From: Methylotuvimicrobium sp018830325
GTDB taxonomy: Bacteria; Pseudomonadota; Gammaproteobacteria; Methylococcales; Methylomonadaceae
NCBI RefSeq assembly: GCF_044788715.1
Contig: NZ_CP173170.1
Coordinates: 2,232,001-2,296,000, forward strand
Direction: 5' to 3'
DNA: 64,000 nucleotides
Of this stretch, positions 54,756 through 63,700 are shown one piece after another. Every line of letters starts with the position of its first letter. The stretch's first letter is position 1. A program made the translations under genes and the position numbers. Below the pieces are notes generated by a model that was not told where the DNA came from, did no database searches, and was given only the letters and a program-made list of their open reading frames with translations.

Positions 54756-54919
54756 ATTGAATTTGCACCCGAATTTTTCTCGATTATGAAAACAATTGAT
54801 CGCGACTGTGCGTCGCTCCTACAGCCGGATTGTTTTGCTTTCCAAACGCGTTTTGCATGAATCTGGATCATTCGCTGAATATTTACGTAACCCATCAATT
54901 TTGGATCGATAATTCAAAC
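54756..54919. other. intergenic region between the MITE and the next glycosyltransferase
   Basis: A REP-like palindrome GCGAC TGTGC GTCGC with flanking CTCCTACAGC lies at 54802-54825. No other feature is seen. Alternative upstream starts of the next gene (54830, 54857) fall here. Confidence 0.5.
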
Positions 54920-56101
54920 ATGGATTTTATTGATATTGCTTTGATTGCTTTTGCCGGCCTGCTGGCCGTTCCGACCACGGTGTTTGCTTTGCAGGTGTTT
55001 CTGGCAGCGGGTGCTGGCCGGTCATCTTTTCAGCAAACTGGTGTTAGGTCTCGCATGGCTGTGTTGATGCCTGCGCACAACGAGGCTGCCGTGATAGTAG
55101 ACACCTTGAGTTTCATTCTGCCACAGCTCGATGCGAACGACAGGCTGTTGGTTGTCGCGGACAATTGCTCGGACGATACGGCGGCGTTGGCTAAGGCTTG
55201 CGGCGCTGATGTCATCGAACGTCATGATGCAAGCCAACGAGGCAAGGGTTATGCGCTGGATTTTGGTTTACGGTTTTTGGCCGAACACAATCCGCCCGAG
55301 GTGCTGATTGTCATCGATGCTGATTGCCAAGTATCGCATCAGTGTATCGATACCTTGGCGCGTAGAGCGGCTGTGGAAAACAGACCCGTGCAGGCGCTTT
55401 ACTTAATGCAGGCACCGCCAACCCAATCTCTCGCGCAGGCCATTGCCGAGTTTGCCTGGCTGGTCAAAAATCAGGTCAGGCCGTTGGGTTTCATGCGCAT
55501 GGGCTTGCCTTGCCAACTAATGGGCACCGGCATGGCGTTTCCGTGGGACGTATTGCAGCGGGCTGATCTCGCGCACGGCAACATGGTCGAAGACATGAAA
55601 ATGGGCATCGATTTGGCTTTACAGGGTTTTGCTCCCGTTTTCTGCCCGGAAACCCTGGTCACCAGTGAGTTTCCAACTTCTGAACAGGTTACTAGCAAAC
55701 AGCGCACGCGCTGGGAACACGGGCATTTGGCGACGATTTTGGCGGAAACGCCGCGCCTGTTACGAGCGGCAATCCGTATGAGGGATAGTCGCTTATTGGT
55801 CATGGCGCTGGATTTGGCGGTGCCGCCTTTGAGTGTGTTGGCGCTGAATCTGTTTTTGCTTTTGTCGATAGCGTTGGCTTTGGCAATCCATGTGGGTGGC
55901 GGTTTGTCGGTAGGTTTGGCGTTGCTGTTGAATGGCTTGTTTGCGGTTGCGACTGTCTTGGCCTGGCAGCGCTTCGGGCGTCATATATTGTCCGGGCGGC
56001 AATTGCTCGGCATACCGGCATATATCATCAGAAAGATTCCGTTGTATCTGGGGTTTCTGTTTCGGCGGCAGCAGGAGTGGGTCAAGACAGACAGGCACTG
56101 A
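54920..56101 (+). CDS. membrane family 2 glycosyltransferase (processive type)
   Basis: A 393-residue membrane GT2. It has an N-terminal helix (about 4-28), MAVLMPAHNEAAVIVDTL, VADNCSDDTAALAKACGADV, the metal-binding IVIDADCQVS, GTGMAFPWDVLQ and the QRTRWEHG form of the QXXRW motif. Two to three C-terminal helices follow. The motif set resembles hyaluronan, chitin and PNAG synthases, but short relatives act on lipid-linked sugars. The start at 54920 begins just before the first helix; ribosome site is weak. A broken paralogue follows. Confidence 0.83.
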   Translation: MDFIDIALIAFAGLLAVPTTVFALQVFLAAGAGRSSFQQTGVRSRMAVLMPAHNEAAVIVDTLSFILPQLDANDRLLVVADNCSDDTAALAKACGADVIERHDASQRGKGYALDFGLRFLAEHNPPEVLIVIDADCQVSHQCIDTLARRAAVENRPVQALYLMQAPPTQSLAQAIAEFAWLVKNQVRPLGFMRMGLPCQLMGTGMAFPWDVLQRADLAHGNMVEDMKMGIDLALQGFAPVFCPETLVTSEFPTSEQVTSKQRTRWEHGHLATILAETPRLLRAAIRMRDSRLLVMALDLAVPPLSVLALNLFLLLSIALALAIHVGGGLSVGLALLLNGLFAVATVLAWQRFGRHILSGRQLLGIPAYIIRKIPLYLGFLFRRQQEWVKTDRH

Positions 56102-56281
56102 GGAAGATTATTCCAACAAAAAGGTTGGATACTGCGTGGCACAACCCCCCCCCGCATTCCATTGCATTCAGGCTGCGTTGTCTGGCTTTTTTTGTGAAAG
56201 TCGTTTCTAATGGCGGCGGAGTTTTAATGTAGAAAATACGATTGACGGGCTAATGGTCTGTTGCGAATGGCTGGAGGCGGA
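56102..56281. other. short intergenic region with a run of nine Cs
   Basis: Between the two related glycosyltransferase genes. CCCCCCCCC at 56145-56153 is the longest homopolymer noticed nearby. GGAGG just before 56282 is the ribosome site of the next gene. Nothing else is seen. Confidence 0.5.
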
Positions 56282-57457
56282 ATGAGCGGATTTTTGCATG
56301 TATTGACGAGCCTATTGTTGCTTTATGTGTGCCTTTGTCTATGGGTGGTCACGGCGGAAGCATTATGTTCATTGGCCGGTCTCGGTCAGGCTATCGATAC
56401 CAGCGAGCCGATGCCGAACACCGTGATCTTGATGCCGGCGCATAACGAACAGGAGGTCATTGTCACGACGCTGAAATCCTTGCAGACCGATTTGCTGGAG
56501 CATACCCGGATTTTATGTGTGGCGCACAACTGGAGAGACGGTACTGGAGCGCTTGCGGTCGCGCACGGTGCCGAGGTGGTCGTGGTCAACGACGATGGCA
56601 CTGGCGGTAAACCGGCGGCGCTAAAGGCGGGGTTGAAATGGCTGGATCGTGAGCCTCCCGAGGTGGTCGTCATAGTAGATGCCGATTGAAGCGTGGCGCT
56701 CGGCAGCATCCGCCTGCTGGCGACTCAGGCGAAAGCGTGGAATGCGCCGGTCATGGGCTGTTACCTGTTTACGCCTGCAACCGACACTGGACGTGCCGCC
56801 TTTTCGAGTCTGGCCATCATGCTGAAAAACTTCATTCGGCCTTTGGGTTTGTGGCGTTTGGGTTTGCCGTGCTTGCTGAACGGTAGTGGCTCTGCTTATC
56901 CGTTTTCCCTGCTGCGCAACGCACCACATGGCGAAGGTTTCATTGCCGAGGATTATCAATTGACGGTGGATTTACTCGAGCAGGGTTATCCGACTCGCTT
57001 TGTGCCGACGGCCCGGATCGTAGGGCAGTTTCCGCACAAGGATGCGACAGCGCAAAAGCAGCGTCGACGCTGGGAACATGGGCATCTGCATTTGTCGTTG
57101 CATGTGGCGCCGCGCCTGTTGCTCAATGGAATCAGCCTGTTCGATAAGAACAGATTGGCCATTGGCTTGGATTTACTGGTGCCGCCGCTGGTGTATTTAG
57201 CGTTGATCGGTGGCGTCGTGGCCACCCTGGCTTTTGGAAAGGCTGCGCTGGGACAGGTTTGGCCGCTGCAGGTAATGAGCGTAAGCGTAGTGTTGTTCGT
57301 GGTTTCATTGATCCTGGCGTGGGGCAGATATGCCGAGCTGGCTGTCACGCTGCAAACCCTGGCGGAATTGCCTCGCTATGTGTTGTGGAAATTGCCGATT
57401 TACCGGGATTATTTTCGGCAACGGGAGACGCGCTGGATGAAAACCGAACGGGATTGA
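56282..57457 (+). pseudogene. membrane family 2 glycosyltransferase interrupted by an in-frame TGA
   Basis: A 391-codon frame with one TGA at 56687-56689. Before it lie VILMPAHNEQEVIVTTLKSL and VVVIVDAD. After it, in the same frame, lie SVALGSIRLLA, GSGSAYPFSLL, EDYQLTVDLL, the QRRRWEHG (QXXRW) motif and two C-terminal helices. The intact paralogue 54920-56101 has DADC at this point, so the TGA replaces the Cys codon after DXD by a single base change. Truncation there would remove most of the catalytic domain. The start at 56282 has GGAGG upstream. Confidence 0.85.
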
Positions 57458-57624
57458 CTGCTTTTTGGCGTTGTTTGCAAGGTAAGGATCGAGCACGAAA
57501 TAACTTGAACATGTCATTCCCTCTCCTTTCGGGAGAGCATTAGGGTGAGGGGATTAAATGCCAAAGTTATAAGGTTTGTATTCCTAACTGAGTTGGACCA
57601 AATGGTTTGATGAAGGAGAACTTA
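57458..57624. other. intergenic region with a dispersed-repeat-like sequence
   Basis: CCCTCTCCTTTCGGGAGAG followed by TTAGGGTGAGGGG (57520-57553) looks like a widespread palindromic intergenic repeat of gammaproteobacteria. AAGGAG at 57613-57618 is the ribosome site of the following gene. Confidence 0.5.
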
Positions 57625-58556
57625 ATGGATAGGCGCATCATGGTGACCGGCGGGGCCGGATTTATAGGTTCGCATCTGTGTGCGATCGCCTAGTTGCGCT
57701 GGGCGAGGATGTGTTGTGTGTGGATAATTACTTCACCGGCAGCCGTAACAACATTCGCCACTTGCTGAACCACCCCAATTTCGAGGTCCTACGGCATGAC
57801 GTGACCTTTCCGTTGTATGTGGAGGTCGATCAAATCTATAATCTGGCTTGTCCGGCGTCGCCGATTCATTACCAGTTCGATCCCCTACAGACTACTAAGA
57901 CCAGTGTGCATGGCGCTATTAACATGCTGGGGCTGGCTAAACGTGTCAAAGCAAGAATTTTCCAGGCTTCAACGTCTGAAGTGTATGGCGATCCAGAAAT
58001 TAATCCGCAGGTAGAATCCTATTGGGGTAGGGTTAATCCGATAGGTATTCGCAGTTGTTACGATGAGGGCAAGCGCTGTGCCGAAACCTTGTTTTTTGAT
58101 TACTTTCGCCAGCATAATCTCGATATCAAGGTGGTGCGGATATTTAACACCTACGGCCCGCGCATGGCCCGAACCGACGGGCGGGTGGTCAGCAATTTCA
58201 TTATCCAGGCATTGGCCGGCGAGGATATCACGATTTACGGCGACGGCACGCAAACACGTTCGTTTTGTTATGTTGACGACATGATCGATGCTTTCGTTGC
58301 CATGATGGACACAGAGAAAGGCTTCACAGGGCCCGTGAATCTGGGTAATCCCTGCGAATATCAGATAGGAGAGTTAGCGGAAACAATTGTTTCTATGTGT
58401 AATACTCGTTCTAAAGTGGTTTATAAGCCTTTACCGCAGGACGACCCGCGCCAGCGCCAACCGGATATCACTGTAGCCAAGGAAAAATTGGATTGGGAAC
58501 CTCCGGTGCATTTGCATGATGGATTGAAGGCTACGATCAAGTATTTTAGCAGTTAG
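57625..58556 (+). pseudogene. UDP-glucuronate decarboxylase (UXS), frameshifted
   Basis: An SDR enzyme that makes UDP-xylose from UDP-glucuronate. The ATG at 57625 behind AAGGAG encodes MVTGGAGFIGSHLC and then hits a stop at 57690-57692. Two bases back the main frame continues CDRLVALGEDVLCVDNYFTGS to the end. CTGTGTGCG at the junction looks like a 2-bp TG expansion. The rest is intact: ASTSEVYGDP, GIRSCYDEGKR (catalytic YXXXK) and FNTYGPRM. Without the first 20 residues the NAD-binding loop is missing, so a GTG start at 57678 would give an inactive protein. Confidence 0.87.
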
Positions 58557-58785
58557 GTTGAGACTAATTTAATCGTAATTGCCTGTATTGCAACTGTTCG
58601 TGCCGGGCTTAGTTGAAGCAATTTGGTAGCCTGTATAATGCAAAGCGCAAACCGGCTTAAGGTTTCCGGTAGGTCATTGTTCTGTGGGAAGAAATGGGTA
58701 AATACACCGCGGGAGCAGCTGGAGTAGGGATTTAAGGACAAGAAAAGTAACCTGACCCCTTTTAGACTGGCCGAATAAAATACCT
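58557..58785. other. intergenic region, nothing recognised
   Basis: 229 bases between the convergent decarboxylase and STN-domain genes. No terminator hairpin with a T-tract and no coding signal were found. Confidence 0.4.
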
Positions 58786-59925
58786 CTATCGCATACCGAT
58801 TTGCTCAACCTCGACCATAACTATCCCGTCGTCAATGGTTTCGATGTTATAGACGCCGAATGGAGAAAAAACATTTCCTACCACTTCGCCGGTTAGCGTT
58901 TTTGTCAAATACAGTCGGCAGAACCCTTCTTCATCGTCCATCGTGCCCACCCAACTCTGTGTGCCGTCTTCTAATGTTATCTGGCTTTCCTGTTTGACAA
59001 TATATCCTCCGACCGGTAAATCAATCAATATCTCGCCTCCTTCCGGAAGGTCGGTCAGAAGATCGGTGGGTATATCGATATCGATGGTCACGCGATCCAT
59101 GAAAACACTGCCGGGATAATCATTATAGGAATCGATAGGAAATACTTGGTCGTTTCCGGAACCGAAGTCGGTATCCGATGCCGGTTTAAAAGAGCCTTTA
59201 TAGCCGGTAATGAAGACCGTTTTGATGACGCCGTCTTCCTGAATAGTGGCGTAGTTGTAGTCCTTTAAAAATTGGCTAAGCGCTCTATTCCAATCAGATG
59301 CAAACAGTTTCGTGTCGATCATATCTTTTTCGACCGCAGCATTGAATTTAAAAGACATGCCGGTTCGAAGAGCTATGCTGCGGGCGGCTTCTTGCAGCGT
59401 TTGATTATTTATCACTAATGAAACGGCTTGTTTTTGGGTTTCGAACCTCGAAGCGGTCGATAAACCAGGGGCTTCGGAACGGTTTGCCGCTTCTACACTA
59501 AAAACCATGTTCAAGCAGAACGTCAATACCACGGCCGCGTTTCGGCGGCTTTGTGAAAAATCCTGAGATGCTGTTTGTGAGCGAGCATCTTCTTTAAGGA
59601 AAATACCGTACTTATCGCAAATGGCTTTTAAGGTTCGGTAGGCAAGGGGAGCTACGATACTTAATCGCTTTTGACAAACGAGTGTAGCATTGCCTTCGAT
59701 GACACAAGGCTGCAAATAATGATTAGCGGGGTAGGCTTGATACCAGTGCTGTAAGTCAGTGCACAAATGGCCCAATCGTAGGACTGGATGAGCGGCGGCG
59801 CGATAAACTCCATCAATGGTTTCAATTGGATTCATATCTTTGGTCCTGGACAGTGTCATTTTGGTTTCAAACTCGGGGCGATTGGCGATTAAAGTTCCGC
59901 CAATATAAATTTCCCACTTTATCAA
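58786..59925 (-). CDS. STN-domain protein with a protease-propeptide-like C-terminus, no catalytic domain
   Basis: The frame spans 379 codons, with the start uncertain (TTG at 59925, or ATG at about 59859). Residues about 165-240 form an STN-like (secretin/TonB short N-terminal) domain (LQEAARSIALRTGMSFKFNAAVEKD). The C-terminal 120 residues (YIVKQESQITLEDGTQSWVGTMDDE, GVYNIETIDDGIVMVEVEQ) resemble the region preceding reprolysin-like metalloproteases, but the protein then ends. Oddly, a signal-peptide-like stretch (RRNAAVVLTFCLNMVFSVEAA) lies at about 127-147, after 125 residues of unknown, Cys-containing sequence. It may be a fusion or a mis-start. Confidence 0.55.
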   Translation of the reverse strand: MIKWEIYIGGTLIANRPEFETKMTLSRTKDMNPIETIDGVYRAAAHPVLRLGHLCTDLQHWYQAYPANHYLQPCVIEGNATLVCQKRLSIVAPLAYRTLKAICDKYGIFLKEDARSQTASQDFSQSRRNAAVVLTFCLNMVFSVEAANRSEAPGLSTASRFETQKQAVSLVINNQTLQEAARSIALRTGMSFKFNAAVEKDMIDTKLFASDWNRALSQFLKDYNYATIQEDGVIKTVFITGYKGSFKPASDTDFGSGNDQVFPIDSYNDYPGSVFMDRVTIDIDIPTDLLTDLPEGGEILIDLPVGGYIVKQESQITLEDGTQSWVGTMDDEEGFCRLYLTKTLTGEVVGNVFSPFGVYNIETIDDGIVMVEVEQIGMR

Positions 59926-60304
59926 AGTGGGATCGCGGGGGATTTATTTGAAAAATCCTGATCTGGACGGGGATTGCAACCCATAGGAGCAATATGGAAT
60001 TAAGCCTTTCATTTGACAACCACGATTCCTTTTGCTATCAGATCCATTGTGCCATTCGCTAGAGATTAGCTCACACTAAATTATTTGCCAAAACAATAAA
60101 GAGCATTATAGCGACTTGACATTGTTAACCAAACTTAAACAAATTGTATCTATACGCATGTCTGACCCCGATCTTTTGCAAATTATCTTTAACACTCATA
60201 GTTCGGCATAATTTTTTATGGCCAATGTTGGACGACCAGAAGCGTAACCCCTTTTTAGACCCAATTTACCTCTGCGGTGCCGACGCTAGCCGATGGAATC
60301 AAAA
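59926..60304. other. intergenic region
   Basis: About 380 bases, AT-rich, between the STN-domain gene and the detached VPLPA tail. The short plus-strand frame starting at 60144 has no similarity to the secreted proteins before its last 25 residues, so it is not taken as a gene. Confidence 0.4.
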
Positions 60305-60422
60305 CTACTCATTGGCAATTGAAACTGCACCAGTGCTCGTCCCGGCGGCTGCTTGGTTGTTCGGTGGTGCGTTAATGAGCTAGTTCCGCGCAAATCGTCG
60401 TAAAAAAGTTCTACCTGCGTAA
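60305..60422 (+). pseudogene. detached VPLPA-CTERM sorting tail with an internal stop
   Basis: Translates as SLAIETAPVLVPAAAWLF, GGALMS, stop, FRANRRKKVLPA, stop. It is nearly identical to the tail of the secreted protein at 30133-30897 (VPVPAAAWLFGGALVS, LFGANRRKSVLPA). The TAG at 60381-60383 replaces the Leu codon TTG of that gene. No matching body of the protein precedes it, so only the last 120 bases of a paralogue survive here. Confidence 0.82.
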
Positions 60423-60732
60423 TTGAAGTAAACAAAGTGCCTGTCAGTTGAGCAACCGCACTCTCTTCGGTTCACGGTTCAGGCACTTTAACCGTAAAAA
60501 GTCTGTCATGCTCGCAGGGATGCTGGCATTCAGCGTCACTGATGGAAAGCTTCTAGCTATCCATGCAGTTTGGATTTCGGCAATTCCAGCTGAAATGACG
60601 ACTTACGGGACGCATCTCTGAATTAGCTGAAACAGCTTACTAATCAGGATTTCTTTTGTGCATATTCTTGAGGAATCCGAAATGATCGCGCTGGCAACCT
60701 CGGATTCCGTAAACTTTATCCAGACTACTGGT
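60423..60732. other. intergenic region with a lone MITE end
   Basis: About 310 bases. TTAGCTGAA.CAGCTTACTAATCAGGATT (60627-60654) resembles the right terminal repeat of the MITE at 54482-54755. No partner left end was found. A short stretch near 60480 (HFNRKKSVMLAG) weakly resembles a second sorting-tail end. No gene is seen. Confidence 0.45.
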
Positions 60733-63700
60733 TTAGCCACCCAATTGTTTCAACAGCTTCCTGGCTTGTTCAATACCTCTAAATTCCCTTTGCTGCTCCG
60801 CCAACTCGATAGCCCTTTTCAGCTCGGGCAATGCGGACTGTGTGTCGTTATACTTAAGGTAGGCTTCGGCCAAGTGGTAGCGTATCGGGGCAAGATTGGG
60901 CGCATTTTCGGCGGCTTTCTTTAATGCCTTTAGTGCGGGTTCGACTTGTCCGGATTTAAACATGACCCAGCCGTAGGTATCCAGAAAATACGGGTTGGAA
61001 ACGTCCTTAAAGCGCTCAACCAAAGCGACGGCTTGGTTAATTCCGGCCGGATCGTCACTGGAACTGACGAGCAAATCGGCCAAATTATTTACGACTTCGT
61101 CATTACCGGGATATTTCAGATTCAACTCCTGGTATATCGCAATGGCTTCCGGGTTTTTTTGGTTTTGCTCGTAATGTTTGGCTAATTCCATCTGCAGCTC
61201 CGGCACATCCGGCATTTCTTTTAATGCTTTAAGATACATCGCTTCGACTTCGGCTGATTTTCCCTGAGAATTTAGTGTACCGGCTAGTACTCTGTAGGTC
61301 GATATGGACTTTGGCATACGCTTTAATGCTTCATGTAATATTTTGTCGGCCTCACCCCATTTTTTTTCTACTGTGTAGAGTAAACCCAGAGCATTATATG
61401 CAGTGATGCTCGCGGGGTTTTTTTGGATAAAAGCCTTCAAATAAGCGATCGCTTTATCACGCTTTTCAGTGGCTTGATATGCGTTCACTAAGCCGGAAAT
61501 AGCTTGGTCGACATTCGGCTGCTTGACCAAAACCTCTTTATACGCATTAATCGCATCGGCATGGTGCCCTTGTGCGGCGGCCAGCATGCCGCTTAACATA
61601 TCACCGCTGACACCGGCTTGCGGTTGTTTTTTGAGCTCTTCCACTACAATCTGAGCGCCGACCCAATCTTTTTTCGCCACCTTAAGTTGCACCAGCAACT
61701 CGGCGATTTGCGGGTTGGCGGGATTGGCTTTGAAGGTTTTTTCGACTAGCGTTTGCGCAAGCCCTTCTTCGCCGCGTTGTCGCATTTGCCCGACTAGTGG
61801 CGCCAAAGCCTGAAAATTACCTGGAGACATTTTCAGCATTTTTTGCCACTGCGATTCGGCGGACGCCGAATCGCCTTTTTGCAGATAAGCCTGTGCCAAC
61901 ATAAGCATGGCGGAGTCGGCATCGGGACGCAGTTTCAAGATATGTTGCAGATCGGCTATCGCACCATCGACATCTTTTTCATCCATGCGCATGCCGGCCC
62001 GTAATAATAAGGCTTCAGCATTGTCTGCATTGACCTTCAATACCTCTTCAATGAATACGGCAGTCGCTGCGATATCTCCACGACGCAAAGCGCTTTGGGC
62101 CAATTGAAGCAGCGCCGTTTGTCCGACTGTTCCGCTTGTATCCGTAGTTACGATTTCTTTCAGCACATCCTCTGCATCTTCAGCCTTTTGGTGCGCGGTA
62201 AGATAAGCCGCCAGCCGTAATTTCAGTTGTAAATCTTGCGGTCTTTCTTGGACGTATTGTTTCAGCAAGGCTTCCGCCTCGGCCTGATTACGACGCTCTA
62301 CCAAATTGACTAAACGCAACTTGAAATCGAGTTCTTCCGGCGCTTTCTGCACCGCCAGTCGAGAGATTTTTTCCGCATCGTCGTATTGCTTCTGTTCGGC
62401 ATACACCGACGCCAATAGTGAATAGGCCTGCATGCTATTCGGATTGTTTTCTATAAAACCTTTTAAAAATCCCGCTAATTCCTTTGTTTTGCCGTTAGCT
62501 TGATAGGCATTGGCTAAAGCGCTCCATGCTCTGGCGAAATTGGGTTGTTTAGCCAACACGGCTTTATAATGACCGATAGCCGTATCGTATTCTCCACGCT
62601 GTGCTGACAGCAGGCCACTCCACAATTCGGCGGCAAACTGGCCTTGAGGCAGTTTCTTCAAGTCCGCTAACGCGGCATTGGCGCCTGACCAATCTTTTTG
62701 GCCGGCTTTTACTTGTGTTACAAGTTCGAGAACTGCAGGATCGGCCGGCGCAGCCTTCATGGCTTTGTCAAGCAGCTCCTGGGCACGCTGTGCATCGCCA
62801 CGCTTTAACAGTTGATTGGTCAACGACATCAGTGCAGCTGTATTGGCCGGACTGACTTCGAGCGCTTTACGCCAGTGACTTTCCGCAACTTCCGGCTCGC
62901 CTTTCAAAACATACGCCTGGGCCATCATAGTCATGGCTCGGTCGGAGTTGGGTTGATCGCGTAAAACAATACGCAGGTCCGAAATTGCGCCGTCCGCATC
63001 GTTATTATCAAGACGCAAGCTGGAACGCATCAACAAAGCTTTGGTATTACCTGCATCAGCCGTCAGCACCTCTGTAACTAATTTATCTGCAGTCGCTTTG
63101 TCATTTTTACCCCATGCAAGCTCGGCCAACCGAATTTTTGCCGCCAGACCGTCTTTTCCGACAGCATCCGCCGCCACAATTTGGTTCAACACCGCTAATT
63201 CGTCTTCGGCTCGTCCACGATCGGCATAAAAGCGCACAAAACGGATTTTTAATTGCAAGTCCTGCGGCCGTTCAGCCACAAAGGTCTTTAGTTTTGCTTC
63301 CGCCTCTTCCGGGTCTCGGCGTTCGAGCAAGCTCACCAGTTTCAATTTAAAATCTGCATCATCCGGATGCTTGGCGATAGCGTCTTTCAGCGCCTTTTCC
63401 GCCTGCTCGGTATTACCGATGGCTGCCAACATATCGATTTGCGAATTGCGCAGTCCCTTATCATTCGGATTTTGCGCTAGCAGCTTGTCAAACTCTCCAA
63501 TCACCCGATCGAATTGTTTAAGTTCGGTTAGCAACCGGATTTTTTGTAAACGCAAGCCGATATTATCCGGAATTGCATCAATGCCCTGTTGTAAGGCCGA
63601 CAAAGCCTCTTCACCGCGTTGCTCGGTGAATAGAATAGTGCTCTTGGAGATAATTGCATCTGCATTATTGCCGTCCTTGGCTAATACCCTATTGATCTGT

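Noticed and set aside
56687..56689. TGA as a selenocysteine codon
   Set aside because: It sits at a Cys position, but no SECIS-like hairpin with the expected loop is seen just downstream, and glycosyltransferases are not known selenoproteins. A nonsense mutation is simpler.
59950..59966. left end of a second MITE copy (CCTGATCTGG)
   Set aside because: Only six bases match the terminal repeat, so the 60627-60654 end remains without a partner.
60470..60530. second detached sorting tail (HFNRKKSVMLAG)
   Set aside because: Only about 10 residues resemble the FNRKRELFAA tail, and no hydrophobic segment or VPLPA motif precedes them.
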